Assembly (NCBI GenBank): GCA_961205875.1
Contig: OY540816.1
Location: 18,610,701 to 18,674,700 of the forward strand
From: Sialis fuliginosa
Taxonomy: Eukaryota; Arthropoda; Insecta; Megaloptera; Sialidae
Direction of reading: 5' to 3'
Length of the DNA: 64,000 nucleotides
The notes beneath the pieces were generated by a model. The model did not search any database. It was not told the DNA's origin and saw nothing but the letters and a program-made list of their open reading frames with translations. The position numbers and the translations under genes were made by a program. How positions within the stretch are numbered: the stretch's first letter is position 1; the number at the start of each line of letters is the position of its first letter. This document shows positions 45,201 through 53,345 of this stretch, one piece after another.

Positions 45201-46721
45201 CATGGAGCCTTGATGAATGTAGGAATGGCATTCATATCGGAAGGTGTAAACGATATATTTTACGGAATCAACGCCCTAATAACTGGAGAGTTTAGTTGGG
45301 CTGATTATGGCAAACAAAAGCTAGCAAGTTTAGCAGTAACTGCTGGATCAATGCTCATGGGTGGCTTCCCCTTAGCCAGTGGATCTAAATTAATAGGCAA
45401 GTTTCAAGCTTTTAAGACAGCTGTAAAAGTAGTTATTAAGGAAATTGGAAAAAAGGTAACTAAATTATTTAAAGATACGATTTTGCCGATGATAATTAAA
45501 ATGATAGGTGAAGCAAAAATTAAAATAATTAAAACTATATTAAATGGTATTAAATCTTCTAAATATCTATATCATACTTTAAAAGATATTATAAAACAGA
45601 TCTACGATACCAAGAAGAAAGACGAAATATTAAAAAATATTCAAAAAGTGATCGATAAAAAATTTGAATCTAAAAATACATTTTATAAAATGTTTAAGAC
45701 GGTTACTACTAAACTTAGTAAAATTTCTAGGGATATAAGTAACAACATGAAAGATGAGAATTCGACGGTGAAAAAAATATTGAACATGTTAAGTATCGCT
45801 TTAAAATATTTAGTAAATACTGTAAAATATACTCTAATTATTAATAATATTATTAAAAAAATCACACACGTAGTTCAATCTATATCCAATGCCCTGAAAC
45901 AAATATACAACATAGGTAAAGAAATACATTCCTCAATAGAAGCTAAGGGAATCGAAGCAGTTATAGAAGATACGAAATTATATATTTCCGTTACAATAGA
46001 AAAGATTATTAAAAGCATAATACACAATATTAGTGATACATGCGAGAATGAAATTAGAGAGAATGTAATGAAAATAAATGAAAGCAGAATGAGAAACAAA
46101 ATGGAAAGTACAAACAGATTACTTAATCTTAAATCAATGTCACGGAAACAAAAACTAAATTTGCTAAACAAAGAAAGGGGTTTACTAAAAAGAAAAACAA
46201 TGACAATTACAGAGATACATGTTGAGAGATACAAAGAAAATGTTAGATCATTATTAACAGAAATAAAAAAATCTATTCTGTATGCAGACTTAGTAAGAGA
46301 AGAAATAACAATAGATCGAATACATATAAAAATATACGCGTTTGTATTAAGTGAAATATTGAAGATCAATAATGTCGAAAACCCAGAAGTATCAATAAGT
46401 ATTTACAACAAAGGAAACAAAAATAATAACAATATTATATCAACAACATCTGATGATACACCTAGCACTTTGATCGAATTGGAATTAGAAAACGATAAAT
46501 TCCAAATACACAGTAACATAGAAAAACCGATAACGGAAACACAAAGAAACAATTCTTTCTATGATGCATTGCCGATACCACTTCGATCAAGTATTACAAA
46601 TGAAGATTTCATAGTCCAGTTTGTGGAGTTTATTGAAAGTAATCCAGCCATGGAAAAAATAATACATGAAAATATTCTTCTGGAAGTTACGGACCAGACA
46701 GTTGATGAACTTACAGAATGA
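36207..46721 (+). CDS. gene B main exon: giant SecA-like DEAD ATPase protein with intact helicase motifs
   Basis: A single exon of 3,505 codons including TGA; about 3,537 residues with exons 1-2 (numbering below). Acceptor TTTTTTACAG ends at 36,206. Order: helical N-terminus; beta-helix-like part with DLWAGKNIFIYARK; glycine-rich blocks at 418-448, 458-482, 608-627 and 650-670; two copies of an OTU-like module ending near 1,165 and 1,412; a helical region; a SecA-type core. Core motifs are FTLRDTQNLSVL (Q-like), STGEGKT (Lys1862), VLAKRD, FVDEVDSLLLD (Asp1963), LAGRGTNIKI (2331-2336 region), NNGGLHVCL and GRTSRKGNKGTG (Arg2369, Arg2372). This is a complete SecA/DEAD motif set, so active ATPase is likely. 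Then a long helical part, a hydrophobic hairpin (about 3,006-3,080) with GEFSWADYGKQK, and an acidic C-terminus. No SecA zinc tail and no signal peptide seen. Substrate and process unknown. Confidence 0.88.
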   Translation, partial: KNGNITEKEKNDFKEQLKAKLKQYNVHGNESEELYEFTAKFCLEQILPEKTKPSDDDILNKIDVIVRNNVKGKKSLKQIIDIIQRINDTHLSDMDTNIIERKYMNFCLYYFTEECMDFIKVLIKNNDIKTAEKILQSLKYIQKLEQVPEEFQMNYYTLLMDVKYLLSEKREIFFLKKLKEHVFYEISELDSMNEELDFLQKLIEYINTFKHPQSFAKLRLKDFCNEEISFKTFIKQILDLDNSSENEALESLQEMAYIYRDHSGIFMFQTYKKELLPYTIQPNVKYIVDNDKRVILIEGKVIVVSEILDSIEELLSKNNKIEEIRFIGSDIIHIDTNIKNDLWAGKNIFIYARKMIVYGEVVWNISGKNQKHRYINSAPDGVVYEDGTGGKGVGGQDGYAGESGGNVLIDLIESVEVLNTFKIISNGGSGSNGQNGGKGANGKDGVGINKDRAREMRTINHVDSCRNYTPKEFATAFNFNNLRWIDYYLHKYNTRSFMFKLGEFAVLMFSGGNILLTRIYRETYNMYLKSKYYKKYEEIDEETGCTVKFTKSILDGECFENSCQYLLIEGTKGKLGGAGGGFGYGGEGGQPGEIKLKIRDKIASNYKNIIITNNKGQDGKNGTVGNHGTHGNDGHDMGHISIYYWNKAIYFGEYDEKAEKEKKPYTKSKLKITEVLTTNPKDKDWKASVYCQKLEKYVTLEEVSIIDPYKRVTPITPSRPSRKVKQEHTKAIPTKPILESELRMKYSHHFHFLNTLLGDSEETSVDEINQDYDINVERFYTRIIGPSNTDNNVDRNNTDQNSIMKNRETDIEFLIEELTHGTFFFENWFDIKKYQLNEHQLEKLFQFVQKMKNTDASTKIDNDKIKQIEQILIEKYRAVTLKKIAQKITVERIHFKEQLYIKPKRENFYHINHHELGFLKHYFQTNNTKQKNVLIKYYNSLFVKTDGKKADTLTFLTKKFILSEGSSEKANLYVKIYYNKYDEFIKKQIDTHTKYENLIKVELSKKKNHDLLKHLPIEDFEDPELMKTIMKKNNELTNLYFQYLTYIKNKETFNWKECYMDTNIQDLYIKLILKQGVFFKGYLDLLSHIFQVNIDVYTQDKNGNYILSENHEATSLEKINVLNDGKEFKELIIIKIEDNLHEIDFGKYLTKSETSDSYEIRHFDLQSIYLYLFENDRSNVKRFNTYCEQKFENNIYLNYLEQSLQLFITENVKLTNVHPDIKKCYDDYQAFIKKNENNLKQILSDFEKIICKSKYSYIFNLYIKTNKDILNEEIQEEIMNKKELKNYVEQYRNVKNRKFRWIKYWNDNIQNEYMRDISNGTLSNTYIELLSLMFEVNINVYTVDKNKKYTLYSQHNSSSSQKLYVAKKKNGKIIKLDMNEEYLNLDKDRILKSKFYIRILTDVHLFDSKQELDDYVENEKYFLYDNNFNKYTVVLNTYNVKEKDDINAILKHFSIKNEKEAIGLQLNKLSSRYIGQYGILHHICYRFNIEGRHISFLELQYLINVTLNSFITDKSSLFVYCWIFAIYPQQNWIDEVLLFNFENYFKKALSNKPKWREYLSKINNLNILLSLENKLFQTPEKISFYLVDSILEYLNKIPDQFLKTELEYIELPEWLFILKDTYMKYKLSTFTQWSDEKLDITSYYMISLSNSIGNLLIEQLIDILENKDKLNEEQYFSIFLHFYNVEWNLNIDVLEKLKELNIKEWIKLMNDNTDVGKERDVRTLTKIIAKDNNTSDSIKKNLLSIEKIVTEMKIYIDIHKDMGVFVDADLIKDNPIENFKNILQLINIHIYQLGEDQKFTLRDTQNLSVLFLLVNANGTLLQMSTGEGKTFVIVAAAIITAMINPEAHIDIITSSSVLAKRDVEENRVYYEKFGISVAHNCSENIEDRKKAYQSRIVYGELSNFQRDYLLHHFYKKNILGDRNFNTVFVDEVDSLLLDQGNNVLYLSRPIAGFDKLDAVFLFIWQWINKPSISKEDIAKTLDTQLLKSVILSDIFGLLTQDMIQLFDPSMNKQKVKKIWMCLRNKSIIDQEGKLLKQNMSDEDLDQILSPDLKEYQNRLSYILKELFGRVKTIRVPNFLKPFIVRNLESWIESAKTALSMREYTDYVIDLDRTDSKSELHANIIILDTDTGADQASSQWENGLHQFLQLKHSCRLSVMSLKAVFISNVTYFKNYNKICGLTGTLGSEKERELLKKIHNVDFVTMPTYKPKQFVEINPILCNDVHMWKEKILSETKRITQKENRSVLIICETIENVVEIKEYFNAYNIKNVHIYKRDYEKLSFGKGLGVKEIIIATNLAGRGTNIKINTELKNNGGLHVCLTYLPKNIRVELQAFGRTSRKGNKGTGQLIIIGSDNTENNTREIYNLKKERDKDEQIRLREIQTLYYSKIVNEEECLKQISEIYRKTDNKENKDMVNPHELLLDIWSMWLDENQEDIKKTQDHRYKSKVESSMRALIQKYNHMVEKRLYFNPFREMNKESYIDQLIKDEPLFCEAAYYYKAYLKAKENEKFSIELENVRKLIDEHFYNAAFMIETVKQYREKSLGISQVDGFKAQKENVNKIYSIFINSINKLLGTPIKQEQLISEEDDKQYLAPILYQKLMDKGVLTCPKIKENISEKDLKETATGYLTSAKNLYYVLKKYVNGIPHMNNFIKDLQDNVHLPSREGFWEESKRLKVLINETEFVAIKKETLKNSDDFIKIIVRSINLMTIKGSDIITLYPEKITKDYNLYRTIDIPSTTLEMLKERGILEYNKMATFLSKEITPKYSYSSISLRNFDETNVMASEVHKILKNLVEQNIIKEDNYDYRLNIDTDEIENIKLPEFPIYENVVKILFKLYFSYQIAYIGIKKQLEAKTTNISWTLLPQPHNTLAFDILDQNFITAVKYNPDAQTKDQLTEIIESLDIEAKYTINYLEATLPKFRKNESLIYSLYEIWKSDPDKKESNVDYYQEMDIFKINSFYQYIVVKEKEKEKSILGPILVMVLGFVQVLVGVLIIVLSHGALMNVGMAFISEGVNDIFYGINALITGEFSWADYGKQKLASLAVTAGSMLMGGFPLASGSKLIGKFQAFKTAVKVVIKEIGKKVTKLFKDTILPMIIKMIGEAKIKIIKTILNGIKSSKYLYHTLKDIIKQIYDTKKKDEILKNIQKVIDKKFESKNTFYKMFKTVTTKLSKISRDISNNMKDENSTVKKILNMLSIALKYLVNTVKYTLIINNIIKKITHVVQSISNALKQIYNIGKEIHSSIEAKGIEAVIEDTKLYISVTIEKIIKSIIHNISDTCENEIRENVMKINESRMRNKMESTNRLLNLKSMSRKQKLNLLNKERGLLKRKTMTITEIHVERYKENVRSLLTEIKKSILYADLVREEITIDRIHIKIYAFVLSEILKINNVENPEVSISIYNKGNKNNNNIISTTSDDTPSTLIELELENDKFQIHSNIEKPITETQRNNSFYDALPIPLRSSITNEDFIVQFVEFIESNPAMEKIIHENILLEVTDQTVDELTE

Positions 46722-46882
46722 TATTTCAATACATAGTTCTTTAAAAGAATAATTATTTAAAGAATTGTTGAAGTATTATAATTATTATAAGTTATATAGG
46801 TTAAGTTGCATAACCAGCGTGGAGGGGGGGTTGTAACCAGCGAGGGGCTAAATGGTTATACTATATAATATACATATATATA

Positions 46883-47295
46883 CAGTGTATTCCAAGTTGA
46901 TTAATTAAGCCATAGGAAATTTAACATGGGGACAATTAGAAGTGTTGTAGTAGCCTTTGATCGAATTTAAAGGTATATCATTGGTGCATTTTGAAATGCC
47001 GCCACAAAATTTAGTAAAAGTGTCATTAGTATTTTGTTTTCAATTTTATATCTGCCAAAAAATATTATTATAATTTTATCTAGGATGCTTACTTTAATTT
47101 CATTAATGTATTTTAATCTTTATTGAAGTTGAAAACAAAATACTGTTGATTAATTTAAAAATTTTCAGTTAGTTTCGAGGCGGCATTTCAAAATACACCA
47201 ATGACACATCGTTAAATTTGACCAAAGGTTACTACAGTACTTCTAATTGTCCCCATGTTAAATTTCCTATGGCTTAATCAACTTGGAATACACTG
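46883..47295. mobile_element. TA-flanked inverted-repeat MITE 3' of gene B
   Basis: The ends CAGTGTATTCCAAGTTGATTAA and their complement are flanked by TA. The arms are the same as at 9,636-10,040 (AGAAGTGTTGTAGTAGCC, TTGGTGCATTTTGAAATGCC). It starts about 160 bp after the gene B stop codon and may lie in its 3' UTR. Confidence 0.75.
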
Positions 47296-47387
47296 TATAT
47301 ATAAAATATCAATGCGGAAGCGAGACTTTGGCATCATTTTTGACTTTTACTTTCGCGACTTATTTTTCGAAATTTTTTAAGCAGATA

Positions 47388-47660
47388 CACAGTACTGGCA
47401 CCAGTCTTGGCTGCTTTAAGAGCAAGGTATACTTTTTTTGGGATTGATGGGTTTCTTTATTGTAATTCTCATGATCTCATGTTACTACTTTTTATTAAAT
47501 CAATTTAATTACCAAAGTCCACAAATATAATTGTTTCTGTTTTTTAAATTATAGCTTTTTATTTTGTTTATGTTTTTTCTCCAGTAATGGACAAATTTAA
47601 ACCAGTAATGGACACCTGCTAATGATAATAAAAGTTGTAAAATAAAGAATTTAGTAATGG
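47388..47660. repeat. partial copy of the TTAA element seen at 11,988
   Basis: It starts CAGTACTGGCACCAGTCTTGG and continues through TTTTTTCTCCAGTAATGGA, closely matching 11,988-12,260. The second terminal repeat was not found, so it is probably a truncated copy. Confidence 0.6.
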
Positions 47661-48047
47661 CAGTAATCTGATTTTTTACCACAATTTTTTATATAACAGA
47701 TTAGCATCACAAATAAAACAGTGGAGTTAGTTATTTTGCTTATTGGAAATAGAACTTTTATTTATTTAGTTATTTAATGTAATTAATATTTATAAATGCA
47801 TTTTTATGTATTTAATATTAAATAAGTAATGCATGGGAATAAAACATTAAACGGTAAAAACTTGTGACATTTTTTAAATATCCGACCAGAGTATGTTAAC
47901 TAACTAAAAATCCTACGTTCATTTAGTGGCAGATCCTTTTTCTTAACGAGGGAGAGCAGTATGGCTGGTTCCAAAAATCAACATTACTTTGTTTACACAA
48001 CTAGAACCAAGGTAAATAACTAATAGAGCTGAATTGATTGTTTAGTT

Positions 48048-48759
48048 CAGTGGTCTCCAAACTTTTTTGATCGTGTACCTTTAAAACGAAAATAAGTTGT
48101 ACCCCTTAATTGATGAAGACCTTTTTTTTTGTTACTATACTCAAATTTCCAAATTTAGTATCCCAATTCTCACTTTTGCACTCCCTGTTATTTTTGATGA
48201 CATTCCTTTGAGATGCCTATAGTGTTAGCTAGCTCACTCACCTTCATTATACTCTCATACAACACAATTTCACGAATTTTTCTAATGTTTTCTGGAGTAA
48301 CTGCCTCATTTGGCCTTCCTGAACGTGGTGCATCATTTGTGCTTATACGGTCACAACGAAACCCAGCAAACCAATATTTTACTGTTGAACTAGCTGGAGC
48401 AGATGTGCCGTAACACTTATTAAGCTATTCCTTTGTTTGGACGGTATTTTTCCCCATCAAAAAACAATGTTTAATCAAAACACGAAATTCACTTTTTTCC
48501 ATGATTAAAAAAATAACAAAAGTAGCACTACTTCGAAAGCTGTAACTTGAACAAGAGTACATTAAATATCATGAAATTTTGACAGTATTCTAGTTAAGGT
48601 TGGTAATCCATGGGAAGCATAAGGATTGTTTGTTTACGTCAGGCCAATGACTTTTCAGCCTATGTAGTATCACTACTATTTTCAACTGAAATAAGAGTAT
48701 TTTGAAAGAAAATTTGGCGTACCCCGTGGGGTACGCGTACCACACTTCGGAGACCACTG
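48048..48759. mobile_element. hAT-like element, 712 bp, perfect 8-bp TSD, carrying a mariner fragment
   Basis: The ends CAGTGGTCTCCAAAC and TTCGGAGACCACTG are flanked by GTTTAGTT at 48,040-48,047 and 48,760-48,767. The interior includes a broken mariner transposase N-terminus on the - strand, so this is either a nested insertion or captured sequence. Confidence 0.85.
48200..48502 (-). pseudogene. mariner transposase fragment (N-terminal helix-turn-helix part)
   Basis: Reading leftwards from the ATG at 48,502, the frame starts MEKSEFRVLIKHCFLMGKN and continues with SAPASSTVKYWF, APRSGRPNEAVTPENIRKI and MKVSELANTIGIS. This is the paired helix-turn-helix DNA-binding part of mariner-family transposases. 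An in-frame TAG interrupts it after about 26 codons. The catalytic domain is missing, so it cannot be functional. Confidence 0.8.
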
Positions 48760-48767
48760 GTTTAGTT

Positions 48768-49587
48768 AACGATCTAATGCGAGAAACTCTGTCTTACTGG
48801 GCCCGTTTCACGGCCAATAATTTCTATTAAATTTTAAAAAATCTTATTAAATATTGTCCATATCCACTTCTGAGTGTTGATGATTTATATTTTCTCCCCT
48901 CCCCCGGGAATAATACTTCTGGCTACGGAACTGAGTTGATTGTAGTACCTTAAAACTATTAAACGATACGTCACTGCTGTGTAGGTAATTTATTTTGTAT
49001 TTGATAAAGCATGTAACAAATATTTAAATTATTTACAAAAATATATATTGTCAAATTATTTTAAAAGTTACAATAACATTTACTACACACTTTTAAACAT
49101 TACATATATTAAAAATAACTTTTCTTAATATATAATATATTATAGTTTACACATGGGCAACTGCAGAATATTTTGTAAAGGGGGCAAGAACACCCTATAA
49201 TATATAAATACAAAGATTGTACTTTTTATAAACAAATAATGGGCATGTTCCTCTTGCCCTTAGTTGCGACCGCCCATGAGTACACATAAAATTACAGGCC
49301 CGGCTCTAGGAACTAGCAAAGCAAGCGGGACGTTTTCAAACATATAGTTTCCATCTTATTGTTAATTTCATTTGAGATTTTTGGGGCGAAAGATAACCTA
49401 GAGCCGGTACTGTGTAAAGAGCACCTACGAAGACATATTATATTAATTATTATAAGCGTATGAAATTCTCCAACAATCAAATCTATAAAACTAACAATGA
49501 AAGAGTAGGTTGCAGAAAATCACAACACAGTGTTTTATTTTTGTACATTGTTTTATTAAATAATAAAAGCTAGTGGCCGGTGATAAT
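48768..49587. other. gene-free DNA with one small foldback
   Basis: Apart from a small inverted repeat at 49,295-49,412 (CAGGCCCGGCTCTAGG / CCTAGAGCCGGTACTG), nothing is recognisable. The flanks of that repeat do not show a clear duplication. Confidence 0.4.
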
Positions 49588-49900
49588 CAGTGGCATAGCG
49601 AGGGGGGGGCAAGGGGGGTTATCAAGCCCCGGGCGCTACTTACAGAAGGGCGCCAAATGGCTCTGAACCTTTTGAACCGCGTAGCAATAACACAATTTCA
49701 GAATATGCAACTGAAGACCTTTTTTTTTTTTTTTAGTATGTATAGTATGTATTTAATTTAATTAAAAATTGAAAACCTTTTTTTTTTTTAGTCACGCCAA
49801 TTTCAAATTTATTATAAAATTATTATTATTTTTTTATTATTTTTGGGGGCGCCAAAAAGTTATCGTGCCCCGGGCGCCAATTATGCTTGCTACGCCACTG
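49588..49900. mobile_element. hAT-like MITE, 313 bp, perfect 8-bp TSD
   Basis: The ends CAGTGGCATAGCGAGG and CTTGCTACGCCACTG are flanked by GTGATAAT at 49,580-49,587 and 49,901-49,908. It is a second copy of the element at 14,090, sharing the G-tract and CCCCGGGCGCC motifs. Open frames in it are chance. Confidence 0.88.
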
Positions 49901-49964
49901 GTGATAATGTACCAGAAAATGTTATAAGAGTGTCCCGTTTTAAAATGTATCTTCGGAACGATCG

Positions 49965-50205
49965 ACTAGTGAAAAATGTTTTTTTCATTTTAAATCAAGA
50001 CAACTCAGGAAAAAAATCTGGAGACCTGCAAAGATCTACCAACGACCTACAAAGATTTCTAAAGATCGTGATAGATTGAAACGTTGAAAATTCATGAATT
50101 TTCAACATTACAACGATCTTCAAAGATCTTTGTAAATCGTTGTAGATATTTTAATTTGCAGGTCTCCACAGATTAAAAATCAGTGAAAAAATATTATATC
50201 TCAAA
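49965..50205. repeat. inverted repeat rich in AAAGATCT
   Basis: The arms pair TCTGGAGACCTGCAAA with TTTGCAGGTCTCCACAGA and GAAAATTCATGAATTTTC at the centre. It is MITE-like, with no coding capacity. Confidence 0.55.
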
Positions 50206-51463
50206 ATGCAGATCTATAAAGATCTGATTTGATCACTCCAGATCTGAATTTTTTTCCCGTCACCAAAATGTTATAAATGTATAATTAGTACAGTAAAGAG
50301 ATTTTTCATCATTTTTTAGTACTAAAGAATCAATTTCCCATGTTATTTAAATGGGAAACGGAACTCCTCCTTGCCGCACCTCTTAAAATTGAACTACTCG
50401 GCGAGGATTTATTTTAGATCAAAAATTAACGTATTTCGTAACGAACAATTTTTTTTGACACAACTTATTTTACATTTAAAAAAAGGACACCCTGTATATA
50501 GTGCCAATTATGTCATCAGGCAGTCTCTTAATTTATGGGAATTATTTTTTTAAGGAAAATTTTAAAGTATCATATATTTTTGTATACTTATACATTTAGT
50601 TTCTTCTTTTATTGAAAAGGGCGCACCTATAAAATGGGTGCGGTCATATTGAATAATGTTAAGAAACAAAATATAAAGAAGCATGTAATATATTTTTTTT
50701 CCTACACTGCATAATTTTAAAAAAGTTTTTGAAAATTTATTAAAAAATATATTTTTGTAAATCGATGTAAGTCTAATTAGAAAGAAAAGGTTTTCAAATT
50801 AAAAAATCTAAAATATGACTGAGGTGGAAATGTAAATTGTATTATAGGTATAATTAAAAAATAATTAAATGAACATTTTTTTTAATTTAAATTTTAAAAA
50901 TCTATATGATCAATCTGAATTTGCTGTGCCTGGCCTACCAAAAGATTTACCAACTTTCATAAATTATATATTATCAAATAATAATAAATAATAAAAATAC
51001 AAACCTTATTTTATGTTTAATATATATTTTTTATTTCACTAAAATAAATGTGCATAGAAAAAAAGTAAACTCTTATATAGCACTATTTTTAGTTTTTCTC
51101 CCATTGGTACAACTGCTATGATATAGAGTGAGAAACAAAATATCAACTGTTGTTGCGTACGGTATGCGAGAGGTAAAGTTTCTGCCGTCATTATAACCTA
51201 ATTTCAAATATATGGCCAAATCTTCAGAACTATCGACTATTGAAAAAAAAATTATTCAAATAAAAGTTGGGCCATTTAATGCTGCTAAACTTTTTCCAAT
51301 AAATCGAGATTATGCCTTTTTTCAAATAGGAACCTAATTTTGATAGTTACGAAATTATTTCAAACGTCAAGCCTAATTAATTGTATATTTGATAAAATTT
51401 TAACGATCTTTAAGGTTTTAAAAGTCCAATCATTTTACAATATTGCACATGTTTAGTTCTGAG
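50206..51463. other. gene-free AT-rich DNA
   Basis: A lone ACACCCTGTATATAGTG terminus lies near 50,490. Otherwise no gene or defined element. Confidence 0.4.
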
Positions 51464-51689
51464 CAGTGCCGTGTTATACAGTAGACACTTTAGGCAACTG
51501 CCTAGAACCTCAGGATGAGAGGGGGGGGGGAGAAGAGAGAGCTGAGGGAAAAAATATTCGAAGACAAAAAAATGTCTTCAGAAATTGTGAAAGGAATTTT
51601 TTTCAATGTTGGTATAAATATCGAAAAAAATAGGGGGCCTTGCATATTTTATTCTACCTAATGCCCCCGACTATCATAAGGCGTCACTG
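51464..51689. mobile_element. hAT-like MITE, 226 bp, 8-bp TSD with one mismatch
   Basis: The ends are CAGTGCCGTGTTATAC and ATAAGGCGTCACTG. The flanks GTTCTGAG (51,456-51,463) and GTTCTTAG (51,690-51,697) differ at one base, which suggests an older insertion than the others. Confidence 0.65.
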
Positions 51690-51841
51690 GTTCTTAGTAT
51701 GGTGTTTTTTCTCTTTAACTTTCGAGGTTATTTTTTTATATTTACTTTAAAAAACTCATTTCAAACTAATCAAAAAAACATAAAACTGGATATGGTTGTA
51801 AATAAATGCCAGTGGTATCTTCACATTTACCAATTAGTGTG

Positions 51842-51979
51842 TGGCAATAGCGTAACCAGACTTTTTAGGGGGTGGGTCGAATTTTGTAATCCAACCTAAG
51901 CAAAGGTATCAATACATATAAAATGTACATACATACACCATTACGAGCCCCTCCTCCCCCCTCTCTGACAACGCCACTG
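51842..51979. mobile_element. probable short hAT-like remnant
   Basis: It has a damaged left end, GGCAATAGCGTAACC, and the right end GACAACGCCACTG. GTGTG adjoins both ends. Weak case. Confidence 0.35.
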
Positions 51980-53099
51980 GTGTGCAGGAGGTTCTTTAGC
52001 TTTGTATTTTGCAGTGCAGGAATAATAGGTAAGGGAATATTATACTTTTTGCGATTTGAAATATCTCATATAAGAATATCTAACAACAGATTTTCCAATT
52101 TATTTGATTATTTAAAATTATAATTATTATTTTTAAAACATCAACTGTTTGTATTACGTTTTGTTTTTTTTTTTACAAAAATGTACATTTATAGTTTAAA
52201 AAAACTTGATTACACTGAAGATATAAGACTTTCGCGAATTTTGGCAAGGTACAAGTATTTAATTGTTCCCTACATTTATTTTTTTAAATCTTTGAACTAT
52301 TCTTATTTGTAGGTTATAATGTATAAAAGATCGCCAAATTCTGAAACGAACAATTATTTTAAAATTAATAATTCACAGTTACCGATTGCAGATATGTTAA
52401 GTGAGCATTTTGGGTAAGTCGTGCGGTATGAAGCATTTTTTTACATGTGTGGTGAAAATTTTTGGTGAGGTGTGCATGGTGGGCGATTTAATTAATTGTG
52501 GATAGGTCAGATTTTGGAAATTTGTACAATGATATTTTTTTGGAAATCTAAAAAAAATAAACACTGTTGAAAATAGTTTTTTTAACCCTCAGAGGACTAC
52601 ATGTTAAGTGGGGGGTAGGGAGGGGGTAATTTTTAGTGTGATGAGGAAGGAGGTAAAATAACGTGACGTTACATTACATTTGACTTAAGTACATTTTTAA
52701 AATCAATAAAAAATGTAAATTAGGGAGGAGGTTGGGGTCAAAAATAATAGCAAAAATAGCGTGACGTAGTTTATGGACATTGGACAACCCCTTACTGAAG
52801 CTATTTAAAAAAAATAATAATAACATTTCATGAAAGGAAGTTTTTAAGGCAGGTATAGTTTGAAAATTTTACTTATAATTTTTTTTTAATTTTCTCAAGT
52901 CAAAAAATGGCGATCTTACGTACTTCACTTCAGTGTATTTATTCATTATTTATACATAATACATGGAAAATATGTTAAAAGCGTTTACCCATTTAAGCAC
53001 TTTATAGTTATCTACTATCTATGTAAGGTAATTAATCCCAAATAAATAGGGTAACCATATTTCCCAAAAAAGAAAAAAGAAATGATTTTTAAGTTTAAC
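51980..53099. other. gene-free DNA with G-rich patches
   Basis: G-rich patches near 52,605-52,735 with GTGACGTTA/GTGACGTAG motifs look like transposon debris. No gene. Confidence 0.35.
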
Positions 53100-53345
53100 G
53101 ATTTTACAAGCTTGCAAATGTTTTCATACTTAAATGACAGTTCTATGACATTTATTAATGTTTTAGCGTACACGCGATTTAAGTAGAAAAAACAACGGTA
53201 TTAAAACAGTGGTGATGCATATTAAAAATATCTTGTATAGTCAGAATAATCAACTGTGTTTTTAGTAAATTAAAGTGCCACTGTTCTAAATTCTAAATAA
53301 ATCCAACAAAATTTGATACCCTGTTCAAAGTGTTGGTAAACCAGC
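53100..53345. repeat. diverged copy of the CCGGTATTATA-family MITE
   Basis: It has the internal CGGTATTAAAACAGTGGTGAT also seen in the 15-kb copies, and ACAAGCTTGCAAATG opposite a degenerate right arm. Termini are eroded. Confidence 0.4.

Noticed and set aside
45875..46369. 164-codon open frame opposite gene B
   Set aside because: It is a shadow of the AT-rich, Lys/Ile-rich coding strand with no recognisable domain.
22980..46721. Bacterial endosymbiont contamination as source of the giant frames
   Set aside because: Spliced 5' exons with GT-AG sites, a shared intron position, insect MITEs in the introns and insect genes on both sides argue for nuclear genes.
48213..48413. 66-codon + strand frame
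   Set aside because: It is antisense to the mariner transposase fragment.
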